Shown in pieces: positions 9,501-16,306 of a DNA stretch of 64,000 bases; position 1 is the first letter of the stretch, and every line of letters starts with the position of its first letter. This DNA comes from Archangium gephyra (GTDB lineage: Bacteria > Myxococcota > Myxococcia > Myxococcales > Myxococcaceae), in the NCBI RefSeq assembly GCF_001027285.1, contig NZ_CP011509.1, forward strand, positions 4,162,501 to 4,226,500, written 5' to 3'. Under the pieces are notes generated by a model, which worked only from the letters and a program-made list of their open reading frames with translations, made no database searches and was not told where the DNA came from. Position numbers and translations under genes: made by a program.

Positions 9501-10759
9501 TGAGCACTGGCGACCCCCTCTCCGTCCTCACCGGACACACGGCCCCCGTGCTGTCCGTCGAATACAGCCAGGACGGCACGCGGCTCCTCACAGCCAGCCT
9601 CGATGGGACGGCGCGCCTGTGGGACGTGGCCTTCAGCAAGCTCTCGACCATTCTCTCCGGACACGTGGCGCCGGTCCTGTCCGGCCAGTTCAGTCCGGAG
9701 GGCAAGCGTGTCGTCAGCGCGAGCCTCGATGGGACGGCGCGCCTGTGGGACGTGGCCACGGGCGAGTCCCGCGTCCTCTCCGGTCACGATGGGGATGTGC
9801 GCTCCGCCGAGTTCAGCCCGGACGGCCTCCAGGTCGTCACCGCCAGCTCCGATGAGACGGTGCGTCTGTGGAGCGCGACCACGGGCGAGTCCCGCGTCCT
9901 CGCTGGTCACGAAGGGGGCGTGCGCTCCGCCCGGTTCAGCCCGGACGGCACGCGGATCGTCTCCGCGAGCGATGATGGAACGGCCCGGCTGTGGGACGTG
10001 GCCACGGGCGAGTCCCGCGTCCTCTCCGGACACGAGGGGGCGGTCCTGTACGCCGAGTTCAGCCCGGACGGCACCCGGGTCGTCACCGCGGGCATGGATG
10101 AGACGGTGCGCCTGTGGGACGTGGCCTCCGGTCAATCCCTCTCCGTCCTGGATGAGCATGACAAGCGCGTCTGGTCCGCCCGGTTCAGCCCGGATGGCAA
10201 GAAGGTCATCACCGCCAGCAACGATGGGACGGCGCGGCTATGGGATGTGGTTTCCGGCGAGTCGCGCATCCTCGCCACGCATGACAAGCCGGTCCTGTCC
10301 GCCTGCTTCAGCCCGGACGGCAAGAAGGTCGTCACCGCCAGCGATGATGGGACGGCGCGGCTGTGGGACGTGGCCTCCGGCAAAGCCCTCCTCGTCAATT
10401 CCGGAGTCACGGGGCCCATGCGCGCCGCCGAGTTCAGTCCTCAGGGGCGGTGGATCGTCACCGCCAGCGACGATGGAAACGTGCGGCTGTGGGAGCTGAA
10501 CACCGACCATTCCCATGTCCTCTCCGGACACCAGGGACCGGTGCGGTTCGCTGGCTTCAGCCCGGATGGCCTGAGGGTCATCAGCGTCAGCGACGATGGG
10601 ATGGCTCGCCTCTGGCCGCACCTGCTCTGGGCACCCACCCGGAACGAGCTGAGCTCGCTGGTCGCGGGCCGGAGCCTGTCCACCCATGAGCGTCAGCGGT
10701 ATCTCCAAGGCAGGAAGGTCCTGCCGCGCCGGCCCTCGCGGCCCGTACCCGAGCGTTGA
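6521..10759 (+). CDS. TIR-nSTAND1-WD40 signalling/conflict NTPase
   Basis: Residue numbers use the ATG at 6521, preceded by GAGGGGG; an upstream in-frame ATG at 6479 would add 14 residues. A TIR domain (about 1-140) begins MFDVFLSHNS and contains SPWHAEEL, where the Glu is the expected NADase residue. The linker PYRGLLPFGKEQSRFFFGRE introduces an nSTAND1 NTPase with Walker A GASGVGKSS (about 189-197) and Walker B VLVVDQLEE (about 280). A basic/coiled stretch and one transmembrane helix (about 633-653) come next, then 16 WD repeats (about 713-1366), enough for two propellers. Several repeats are almost identical at DNA level. STAND proteins of this type act as ligand-triggered oligomeric switches; a TIR NADase effector would fit abortive defence, which is inference. 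The GH88 gene starts 15 bp downstream with its own Shine-Dalgarno sequence. Confidence 0.9.
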   Translation: MFDVFLSHNSLDKPAVELLAQRLKSEGKLNPFLDQWSLVPGSTWLSDLEGALAESQSVAVFIGPHGLSPWHAEELRVALTTAVRTRDEYRVIPVLLPGARSEEVKGFLAQRTWVDFRKGLDDVVALKRLVAGIKGQAPESDTYQLPDEPAPYRGLLPFGKEQSRFFFGREGEIQEVLDKLAGFTSVAVVGASGVGKSSLVLGGVVPRLENPHSGFGPNLRVRAMTPGNRPLRALADQIATLVPPESRLATVEALVPRLASNPEEFRTAVTTLTADRPGPFVLVVDQLEELITYGSPEGLSPEALAFLRTMRDVTERGQGSFYILATLRADFFARFLEVPTLRELLRDRQVLLGGMGDDALRYAIVRPAQEVGAFLERGLVSTILKDVSREPGALPLLEHALYELWRARNGAWLTLAAYEESGGVSGALRRRAQSTYEALSPEEQEIARLLFLRLTALGEGTQDTRRRIARSELVFPGTTPEQVEHVLQVLSAPAARLLVTGEDFVEVAHEVLIQEWGTLRAWVNTNRRQLYIQRRLTEAANGWVEHQRDSSYLYTGSRLMEAEECFTQELGAPRPGRLNQRELDFMAASLARRDELRLEEQRRQQEELAHAQQLATAEAARARAARRAARRLRVLAVVLILAAAGVFGLWVVASRERKEAFSRELTAHALLNIEKDPQLSLLLTQEAGRIAVTDQVSEALYAWHRAPGWMILRETGSAVNEVGFSPDGTRAVTANEDGTALLWELRTGNSRVLAGNEGAIWSARFSPDGHRVVTASAEGMIRLWDVASGKSIALLPGNGEAMLSAEFSPDGLQVATAGNEGTVLLWDVASGRSRVLSRHEGSVLAVRFSPDGRRLVTAGFQGTVHLWDVSSGRLRILSGHEGAVRSAEFSKDGTRLVTAGLDGTVRLWNTDTGTQAALFSGHEGAVWSVRFSPESTRLVSASEDGTARVWDVTGGKPPLVLLGHAGVVWSARFSPDGSRVVTVSDDETVRLWDVSTGDPLSVLTGHTAPVLSVEYSQDGTRLLTASLDGTARLWDVAFSKLSTILSGHVAPVLSGQFSPEGKRVVSASLDGTARLWDVATGESRVLSGHDGDVRSAEFSPDGLQVVTASSDETVRLWSATTGESRVLAGHEGGVRSARFSPDGTRIVSASDDGTARLWDVATGESRVLSGHEGAVLYAEFSPDGTRVVTAGMDETVRLWDVASGQSLSVLDEHDKRVWSARFSPDGKKVITASNDGTARLWDVVSGESRILATHDKPVLSACFSPDGKKVVTASDDGTARLWDVASGKALLVNSGVTGPMRAAEFSPQGRWIVTASDDGNVRLWELNTDHSHVLSGHQGPVRFAGFSPDGLRVISVSDDGMARLWPHLLWAPTRNELSSLVAGRSLSTHERQRYLQGRKVLPRRPSRPVPER
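8660..10620 (+). repeat. Sixteen tandem WD40-coding units, about 120-126 bp each
   Basis: Each unit encodes a pattern of the type [V]-W/R-S-A-x-F-S-P-D-G-x-x-V-V-T-A-S-x-D-G-T-A-R-L-W-D. Units near 9760, 9880 and 10000 share the same codons for TGESRVL, so duplication or gene conversion is recent. Copy number may vary between strains. Confidence 0.85.
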
Positions 10760-10774
10760 GGAGGGAGGTCATCC

Positions 10775-12895
10775 ATGTGGAAATCCCAGTGCGAGAGACG
10801 AAGGAGGGCCCTGGTGGTGAGCGCGCTGCTCCTCGCGCTCTTCACCCCGGTGTCCCCGGTGGCTGTCGCGGCCCTGGATCCCCTCGAGGCGTCCATTCCA
10901 GACACCCTCCGGTTCTCCGCGAGGCAGCTCGACACGACCGCCCATACGCTTCCAGCCACGGACTACCCCGCGGCCACCACCTCGGACGGAAGCTGGAACA
11001 CCAATGGCCCCCGGAACTGGGCGAGCGGGTTCCTCCCCGGCAGCTTCTGGCTCATGTACGAGCACACCGGGGAGCCCCAGTGGCGGCTCTGGGCCCAACG
11101 CTGGCAGGCCGGCCTGGAAAGCCAGAAGGACCGCACCGATGACCAGGACCTGGGCTTCCTCCTCTTCACCAGCTTTGGCAATGGCTATCGCCTGACGCGG
11201 GAGGAGTCCTACCGGCGCATCCTCCTCACCGCCGCCGACTCCTTCTCCCAGCGGTATGACGCCCGGATGGGGCTCATCCGCTCGCGGGGGGACCTCGACG
11301 ACACGGAGGAGTTCGAGGTCATCATCGATACCCTGATGAACGTGGAGCTGCTGTTCTGGGCCTCCAGGCATGGGGGCAATCACGAGTGGTACGAGATGGC
11401 CCACCAGCACGCGCTGAGCGTCCTGAAGAGCCACGTGCGCGCCGACGGAGGCACCTACCAGACCGTCAGCCTGGACCCGAAGACGGGCGCGGTGCTGGCG
11501 CGGAGCAAGGAGCAGGGCTGCTGGCTCGAGACGAGCTGGTCCCGTGGGCAGGGCTGGGCGGTCTACGGCTTCACCATGGCCTATCGGGAGACGAGGGATC
11601 CACGCCTGCTCGAGGCGGCCCGTCTGACCGCGGACTACGCCATCCGCCATCTCCCCGGTGATGGGGTGCCCTATTGGGACTTCCAGGCGCCAGGCATTCC
11701 CAGGGAGCCCCGCGACAGCTCGGCCGCGGCGATCCTCGCGTCCGCGCTGGTCGAGCTCAGCCAGCTGGAGCCGGATCCCCAGCGCGCGGCGAAGGACTGG
11801 CACGCCGCCAGGACCATCCTGCGCTCGCTCTCCTCGCCGGAGTACCTGGGCAGACGCAAGCCCACTCGCGCCATCCTGCTGCACGGCACCGCCTACAGGC
11901 CTCATCACAAAAGCGACACCGGGTTGATCCACGGCGACTACTACTTCCTCGAGGCGCTGCTGCGTTACTCCAAGGCGCAACCCCCCAGGGGCGCGGCGCT
12001 CGCGGAGGGGAGGCCGCACGCGGTCCGGGAGCGGACGCCCGTACCGGATGCGATCAACGTCCCGCTCGGCACGGACGTGACGGTCACCTTCAGCGAGGAG
12101 GTGGCGGACGTGGACGGAAACACGCTCTCGCTGTGGCGGGAACAGACGCGGATCGACGCCACGGTCAGCCATGACGCCACCCGCCGCATCGCGACGCTCG
12201 ACCCGAGGGAGGACCTGGCTCCGGGTGCCGTCTACACGGTGAGGCTCACGCGCGGCGGTCCCCATCCGCCCACGCCCCTGTCCTGGACGTTCACCACCGT
12301 CGCGGTGCCCCCTCCGTCGGCCCAGACGCGCATCCTCCATTTCGAGGACGGCGAGCTGAGCGCTCCGGCCAGCGGCGTGGACGCCATCCAGGGCCCGGTG
12401 AAGCGGGTGAAAGGGGAGGGGCTCGGGGGAGCCTATGCCATTCGCTTGTCGGACAGCGCCCCGTCCTCCCTGGAGCAACGCTTCCTCGGGACGGGCGAGG
12501 TCTCCGCCTCCTTCTCCCTCCGGGTGGATGCGCTCCCCTCCTCGAAGGTGGTCCTCGTGGCGTTCGCGCATGGCGACCAATTGCTGGCCAACCTCGTCCT
12601 GCTTCCGAGTGGTGAGTTGCAGTTGCGCAATGACACGCTCGACGTCGGCCCGAAATCCAACGAGGTGCGGCAGGGGGGCATCTACCGGCTCCACCTGCGG
12701 CAACGGCGGGAGAGTGGTTCCTACGCCTTGCTGGAGGCCTCGCTGTCGGGGAGGGTCGAGATGATGGAGTGCCCCTTCGCCTCCAGCCGGGTGCTGCTGA
12801 GCACCCCCATCGCGGACCGGCTGCTCCTGGGCGGAACGGACGCGCCCTTGAGCGCGGTGGTGGATGACCTCCGGCTCGAAACGGTGCCGCCGTGA
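10775..12895 (+). CDS. Secreted GH88 unsaturated glucuronyl hydrolase with Ig-like and C-terminal beta-sandwich domains
   Basis: The 706-residue protein has a signal peptide (about 1-33). The (alpha/alpha)6 GH88 domain covers about 35-400. Asp125 in DDQDLGF and Asp185 in IIDTLMN align with the two catalytic aspartates of unsaturated glucuronyl hydrolases. These enzymes remove the 4,5-unsaturated uronic acid that polysaccharide lyases leave on oligosaccharides, by vinyl-ether hydration. An SbsA-type bacterial Ig-like domain follows (about 415-509), then a probable beta-sandwich (about 515-706) similar to that of the second GH88 protein. GAGGAGGGAGG stands just before the ATG. The gene is convergent with the outer-membrane protein, with 4 bp between their stops. 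It is paralogous to the gene at 14346-16223. Confidence 0.88.
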   Translation: MWKSQCERRRRALVVSALLLALFTPVSPVAVAALDPLEASIPDTLRFSARQLDTTAHTLPATDYPAATTSDGSWNTNGPRNWASGFLPGSFWLMYEHTGEPQWRLWAQRWQAGLESQKDRTDDQDLGFLLFTSFGNGYRLTREESYRRILLTAADSFSQRYDARMGLIRSRGDLDDTEEFEVIIDTLMNVELLFWASRHGGNHEWYEMAHQHALSVLKSHVRADGGTYQTVSLDPKTGAVLARSKEQGCWLETSWSRGQGWAVYGFTMAYRETRDPRLLEAARLTADYAIRHLPGDGVPYWDFQAPGIPREPRDSSAAAILASALVELSQLEPDPQRAAKDWHAARTILRSLSSPEYLGRRKPTRAILLHGTAYRPHHKSDTGLIHGDYYFLEALLRYSKAQPPRGAALAEGRPHAVRERTPVPDAINVPLGTDVTVTFSEEVADVDGNTLSLWREQTRIDATVSHDATRRIATLDPREDLAPGAVYTVRLTRGGPHPPTPLSWTFTTVAVPPPSAQTRILHFEDGELSAPASGVDAIQGPVKRVKGEGLGGAYAIRLSDSAPSSLEQRFLGTGEVSASFSLRVDALPSSKVVLVAFAHGDQLLANLVLLPSGELQLRNDTLDVGPKSNEVRQGGIYRLHLRQRRESGSYALLEASLSGRVEMMECPFASSRVLLSTPIADRLLLGGTDAPLSAVVDDLRLETVPP

Positions 12896-12899
12896 GGGG

Positions 12900-14318
12900 T
12901 CACCACGAGTACTTGCTCTCGAACTGAAAGCGGACGCGCTCGCGGCGTGTCAGGTCGAGGTCGTCGGCGCCATGGTTCAGCGTGAGGAAGAAGGACAGTT
13001 GCCAGGCGTCGGTCACATCCCACTCCAGGTCGAAGATCGCCGCGCCGGAGAAGTCACTCAGGGAGAGGAAATAGCGGGGGCGGAGGGTGAACGCCTCCCC
13101 AGGGCCGAGGTCGCGGACCCGGGCCGCGAGGAACAGGTAGGAGCGCCCGGTGACCTCGAGGCCCGGATCCCGGTAGCGATCCAGCACGTCATCGTCCGAG
13201 CCGGATTCCTCCACGATGCGGATGGCCTGTTGGAGCTCCTCGGCGGTGTAGCCGGCCTGATTGAAGATGTATTCCAGGCGCAGATCCACGTCGTTCTTGT
13301 TGTAGCGCACCCCCGTCACGCCGAACGTGCGGAGCTGATTGGAGTCGATGCGGGTCTGCTCGAAGCCGAGCTCTCCGTCATCCTCCACCGGGTACCAGGC
13401 GATGGAGCCGCGCCTGTGGACCATGTCGAGGTAGAGCGAGAAATCGTCATTGAGGGAGAGGGAGCCATACTCGCCCACCCAGGGCCGCGCGGTGTCTCCA
13501 CGTCCCGCCACCACTCCCACGTAGGTGCCCTCGCCGTCGTCGTCGGAGGTGCCGTACTGGGCCTTGGCCAGGAAGCGGGTCTCGAACTCCTCGTCCGCGA
13601 TGAACTCGGAGATGTTCTCGTTCTCGCGCGTCTCCAACATGAAGTCCGCGGTGACGTTGCGCCAGGGAGAGAGGCCCACATAGGCCAGCCACCTGCCGCG
13701 GAAGAAAGTCGTCGGCGTTCGCGCGATGCGTGAGTCCCGGAGGAGTTGATTGCTCGGATTGAGGGACTCGCCCGGGCCCCACCAGAAGTGCCGCAGCCCA
13801 TAGGACACGGCGAGGAAGTCCGTGACGTGCCACTGGGCATAGGCCTCGATGAACTCGAACCGGGTGGTGGTCTCCTCGGTGAGCCAGACGCTGTTCACCT
13901 GGCTCTTGTCCACGCGGAGCGCGAGCCGGGGCCGGAGAAGGAATTCCCACTGGGAGCCGAACTCCCCTTCGATCCGGGCGCGCAGCGAGCTCAACGACGA
14001 ATGCTGGGCGAACTCGAAGTTCTCGTTGCCCGGGTTGGTGACGGTGTCCGCGAGCTGGAGCACGGTATGGGCGAGACGCCAGTCGACCGAACCCGTCCAG
14101 GACAGGAGCGCCTCGTGCTCCTCCTCCTCCTCCTCCTCCTCCTCTTCCGGAGACTCGGGTGGCTCGGCGAAGAGGGGCGGTTCCCCCGGGAGGCGCTCGT
14201 TCGCGGGTTGCTCCTCGGCCTCCTCCTGCGTGGAGCCCTCTTCCGGGTGCTCCTCCTGTTGCGGCGACGCGCTCAAGCCGCACGCGACCAGGGCGAGCGT
14301 GGTGAGTAATGCGGACAT
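12900..14318 (-). CDS. Outer-membrane beta-barrel protein with acidic N-terminal linker
   Basis: The N-terminus MSALLTTLALVACG is either a short signal peptide or a lipobox (LVAC). It is followed by a Glu/Pro-rich linker with an uninterrupted run of ten Glu (about residues 58-67). The remaining 400 residues alternate polar and aromatic/hydrophobic positions and end in Trp (KYSW), typical of transmembrane beta-strands, e.g. RFEFIEAYAQWHVTDF and YGLRHFWWGPGESLNP. It resembles alginate-export/DUF1302-type porins without matching one I can name. A GAGGGGGGAA site precedes the start. It lies 27 bp downstream of the second GH88 gene on the same strand, so an uptake or attachment role for uronate oligosaccharides is plausible. 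Confidence 0.65.
   Translation of the reverse strand: MSALLTTLALVACGLSASPQQEEHPEEGSTQEEAEEQPANERLPGEPPLFAEPPESPEEEEEEEEEEHEALLSWTGSVDWRLAHTVLQLADTVTNPGNENFEFAQHSSLSSLRARIEGEFGSQWEFLLRPRLALRVDKSQVNSVWLTEETTTRFEFIEAYAQWHVTDFLAVSYGLRHFWWGPGESLNPSNQLLRDSRIARTPTTFFRGRWLAYVGLSPWRNVTADFMLETRENENISEFIADEEFETRFLAKAQYGTSDDDGEGTYVGVVAGRGDTARPWVGEYGSLSLNDDFSLYLDMVHRRGSIAWYPVEDDGELGFEQTRIDSNQLRTFGVTGVRYNKNDVDLRLEYIFNQAGYTAEELQQAIRIVEESGSDDDVLDRYRDPGLEVTGRSYLFLAARVRDLGPGEAFTLRPRYFLSLSDFSGAAIFDLEWDVTDAWQLSFFLTLNHGADDLDLTRRERVRFQFESKYSW
14118..14147. repeat. Trinucleotide (CTC)9 microsatellite coding for poly-Glu
   Basis: Nine uninterrupted CTC triplets followed by TTC encode ten consecutive Glu on the minus strand in the beta-barrel protein. 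The array is in frame, so slippage would change linker length without breaking the reading frame. Confidence 0.85.
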
Positions 14319-14345
14319 GTATTCCCCCCTCGGCCCGGGGCACGG

Positions 14346-16223
14346 CTATGGCAGCGCCGTGTCGAGCCTGACGTCATCGATGACAAGGTCCAGGGGACCG
14401 GTGGTGGCGCCGAGCCGGAGCCGGTCCGCCCTGGGTGTGGAGAGCCGCACCCGGCTGGAGGCGAAGGGGCATTCGAATGCCTCATCGCCGCGGGCCAGGG
14501 AGGCCTCCAGGATGGCGAAGGAGCCGCTCTCCCGCTTCTGGCTCAGGGAGATCCGGTAGAGCTCCCCCTCCTCCATGGGGTTGGACCTCGGGCCGACCTC
14601 GAAGGGCCCGTTGCGGGCGAACAGGGTGCCGTTGCGGCGCAAGAAGAGGTTGCCCAGGGGAGTGCGGCCCTTCAGGAAGGAGACGAGGTCCGTGTTCTCG
14701 GAGGGGAGGGACTCCACGCGCAGGTAGAACGAGGTGGAGAAGTCCGTCGTGTCGGTGAAGTGCTCCTCCAGGAAGGCGGGGAAGGTGTCTGGGATTCGCA
14801 CGGACCCATTCCCCACGAGGGCTCCCTCGGACACCAACGTCACCGGGCCCACGATGCGGTCCACCCCCGTGGCCTCCGGAGTGAGGATGCCTTCCTCGAA
14901 CCTGAAGAGGCGCTCCCGGTTTCGAGGTGCCTCTCCGGTGGAGGGGGCCGCGCTGAGCAGCGCCTCGCGCTGCTGGGGCTCCCGCGAGGTGAGCCGCTCG
15001 GGGAGCTTCGAATAACGGAGCAGCGCCTCGAGGAAGAAGTAGTCCCCGTAGATGAGGCCGGTGTCGAACCGGTCATGCGGCCGGAAGGCCGTGCCGTGCA
15101 GGAGGATGGCGCTGGTGCGCCGGTTGCTGTCCAGGTACGCCGGCGAGGCGAGGGAGCGCAGGATGTCCCGGGCGGCCTCGCGGTAGCGCAGGGCGCGTTC
15201 GGGGCGGGTCTCCAACTGGCTGAGCTCGACCAGGGCCGAGGCCGTGGCCGCGGCGGCGGAGCTGTCGCGGGGCTCCTTGGGGATGTTCGGCGCCTGGAAG
15301 TCCCAATAGGGCACCTCGTCGCTCGGGAGGTGGCGGATGAAGTAGTCCGCGGTCAGGCGGGCCGCCCGGAGCATCCGCGGATCCTTCGTCTCCCGGTAGG
15401 CCACGGTGAAGCCGTAGACGGCCCAGGCCTGCCCACGGGACCAGGTCGTGTTCCAACGGCAACCCTGCTCCTTGCCCTGCTCCCTCAACATCCGGGTCCT
15501 CGGGTCGAAGTTGACGGTCTGGTAGGTGCTTCCGTCGGCGCGCACGTGGCTCTCCAGGACGCTCAGCGCGTGCTGGTGGGCCATGTCATACAGCTCGCGC
15601 CGGCCCCCGTTCCTGGCGGCCCAGAACAGCAGCTCGATGTTCATCATCGAGTCGATGATGACTTCGAACTCGTCCTCGTCATCGAGGTCTCCCCGTGAGC
15701 GGATGAGGCCCATCCGGGCGTCATACCGCTGGGAGAGGGAACTGGCCGCGGTGAGGAGGATGCGCCGGTAGGACTCCTGGCCGGTCAGCCGGTAGGCATT
15801 GCCAAAACTGGTGAAGAGGATGAAGCCCAGATCCTGGTCATCGGTGCGGTCCTTCTGGCTCTCCAGGCCGGCCTGCCAGCGCTCGGCCCGGGTCCGCCAG
15901 ATGGGGGCCCCGGTGTACTCGTACAAGGCCCAGAAGCTGCCGGGGAGGAAGCCGCTCGTGAAGCTGTCCGCGTCGGTGGTGTCCCAGGTCCCATCCGGCA
16001 GGGTCTCGGAGGGGTACTCCGTCTCGGGGAGGGTGCTCGCGGTGGCCTCGAGCTGCCGTGCGGCGAGTGGGAAGACGCGGGCGAGGGTGTCTTCGAGCGG
16101 CTCACCACGCGCGGCCGTCGCCAGTGGCCAGGAGAGGAGCGCCAGGGGGACGAGCATCAGGAGGCCCCGTGCCATTCCCAGGAGCACGGGTTTCTCTCCG
16201 GGCCAGGGTTTTCTCGATCGCAT
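14346..16223 (-). CDS. Second secreted GH88 unsaturated glucuronyl hydrolase
   Basis: The 625-residue paralogue of the gene at 10775 shares long identical stretches such as RAERWQAGLESQK-type segments and SRGDLDD. It has a signal peptide (hydrophobic core about 15-38), a GH88 domain (about 40-410) with Asp131 (DDQDLGF) and Asp191 (IIDSMMN) at the catalytic positions, and the same C-terminal beta-sandwich (about 440-625). It lacks the SbsA Ig-like insert of its paralogue. GGAGAA sits 5 bp before the ATG. It is first in an apparent two-gene unit with the beta-barrel gene. Two copies with different C-terminal layouts suggest different oligosaccharide preferences. Confidence 0.88.
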   Translation of the reverse strand: MRSRKPWPGEKPVLLGMARGLLMLVPLALLSWPLATAARGEPLEDTLARVFPLAARQLEATASTLPETEYPSETLPDGTWDTTDADSFTSGFLPGSFWALYEYTGAPIWRTRAERWQAGLESQKDRTDDQDLGFILFTSFGNAYRLTGQESYRRILLTAASSLSQRYDARMGLIRSRGDLDDEDEFEVIIDSMMNIELLFWAARNGGRRELYDMAHQHALSVLESHVRADGSTYQTVNFDPRTRMLREQGKEQGCRWNTTWSRGQAWAVYGFTVAYRETKDPRMLRAARLTADYFIRHLPSDEVPYWDFQAPNIPKEPRDSSAAAATASALVELSQLETRPERALRYREAARDILRSLASPAYLDSNRRTSAILLHGTAFRPHDRFDTGLIYGDYFFLEALLRYSKLPERLTSREPQQREALLSAAPSTGEAPRNRERLFRFEEGILTPEATGVDRIVGPVTLVSEGALVGNGSVRIPDTFPAFLEEHFTDTTDFSTSFYLRVESLPSENTDLVSFLKGRTPLGNLFLRRNGTLFARNGPFEVGPRSNPMEEGELYRISLSQKRESGSFAILEASLARGDEAFECPFASSRVRLSTPRADRLRLGATTGPLDLVIDDVRLDTALP

Positions 16224-16306
16224 GTCGTTCTCCGGGCTGAGGAGCCGCGAAGCTATTCATTCCGCCAAAGGCAGACACTGACCGGCTGGATGAGTGGCCT
16301 GTAGCC

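Noticed and set aside
8660-10620. Repeats as an insertion element or VNTR outside a gene
   Set aside because: They are in frame and follow the WD40 consensus through the whole length.
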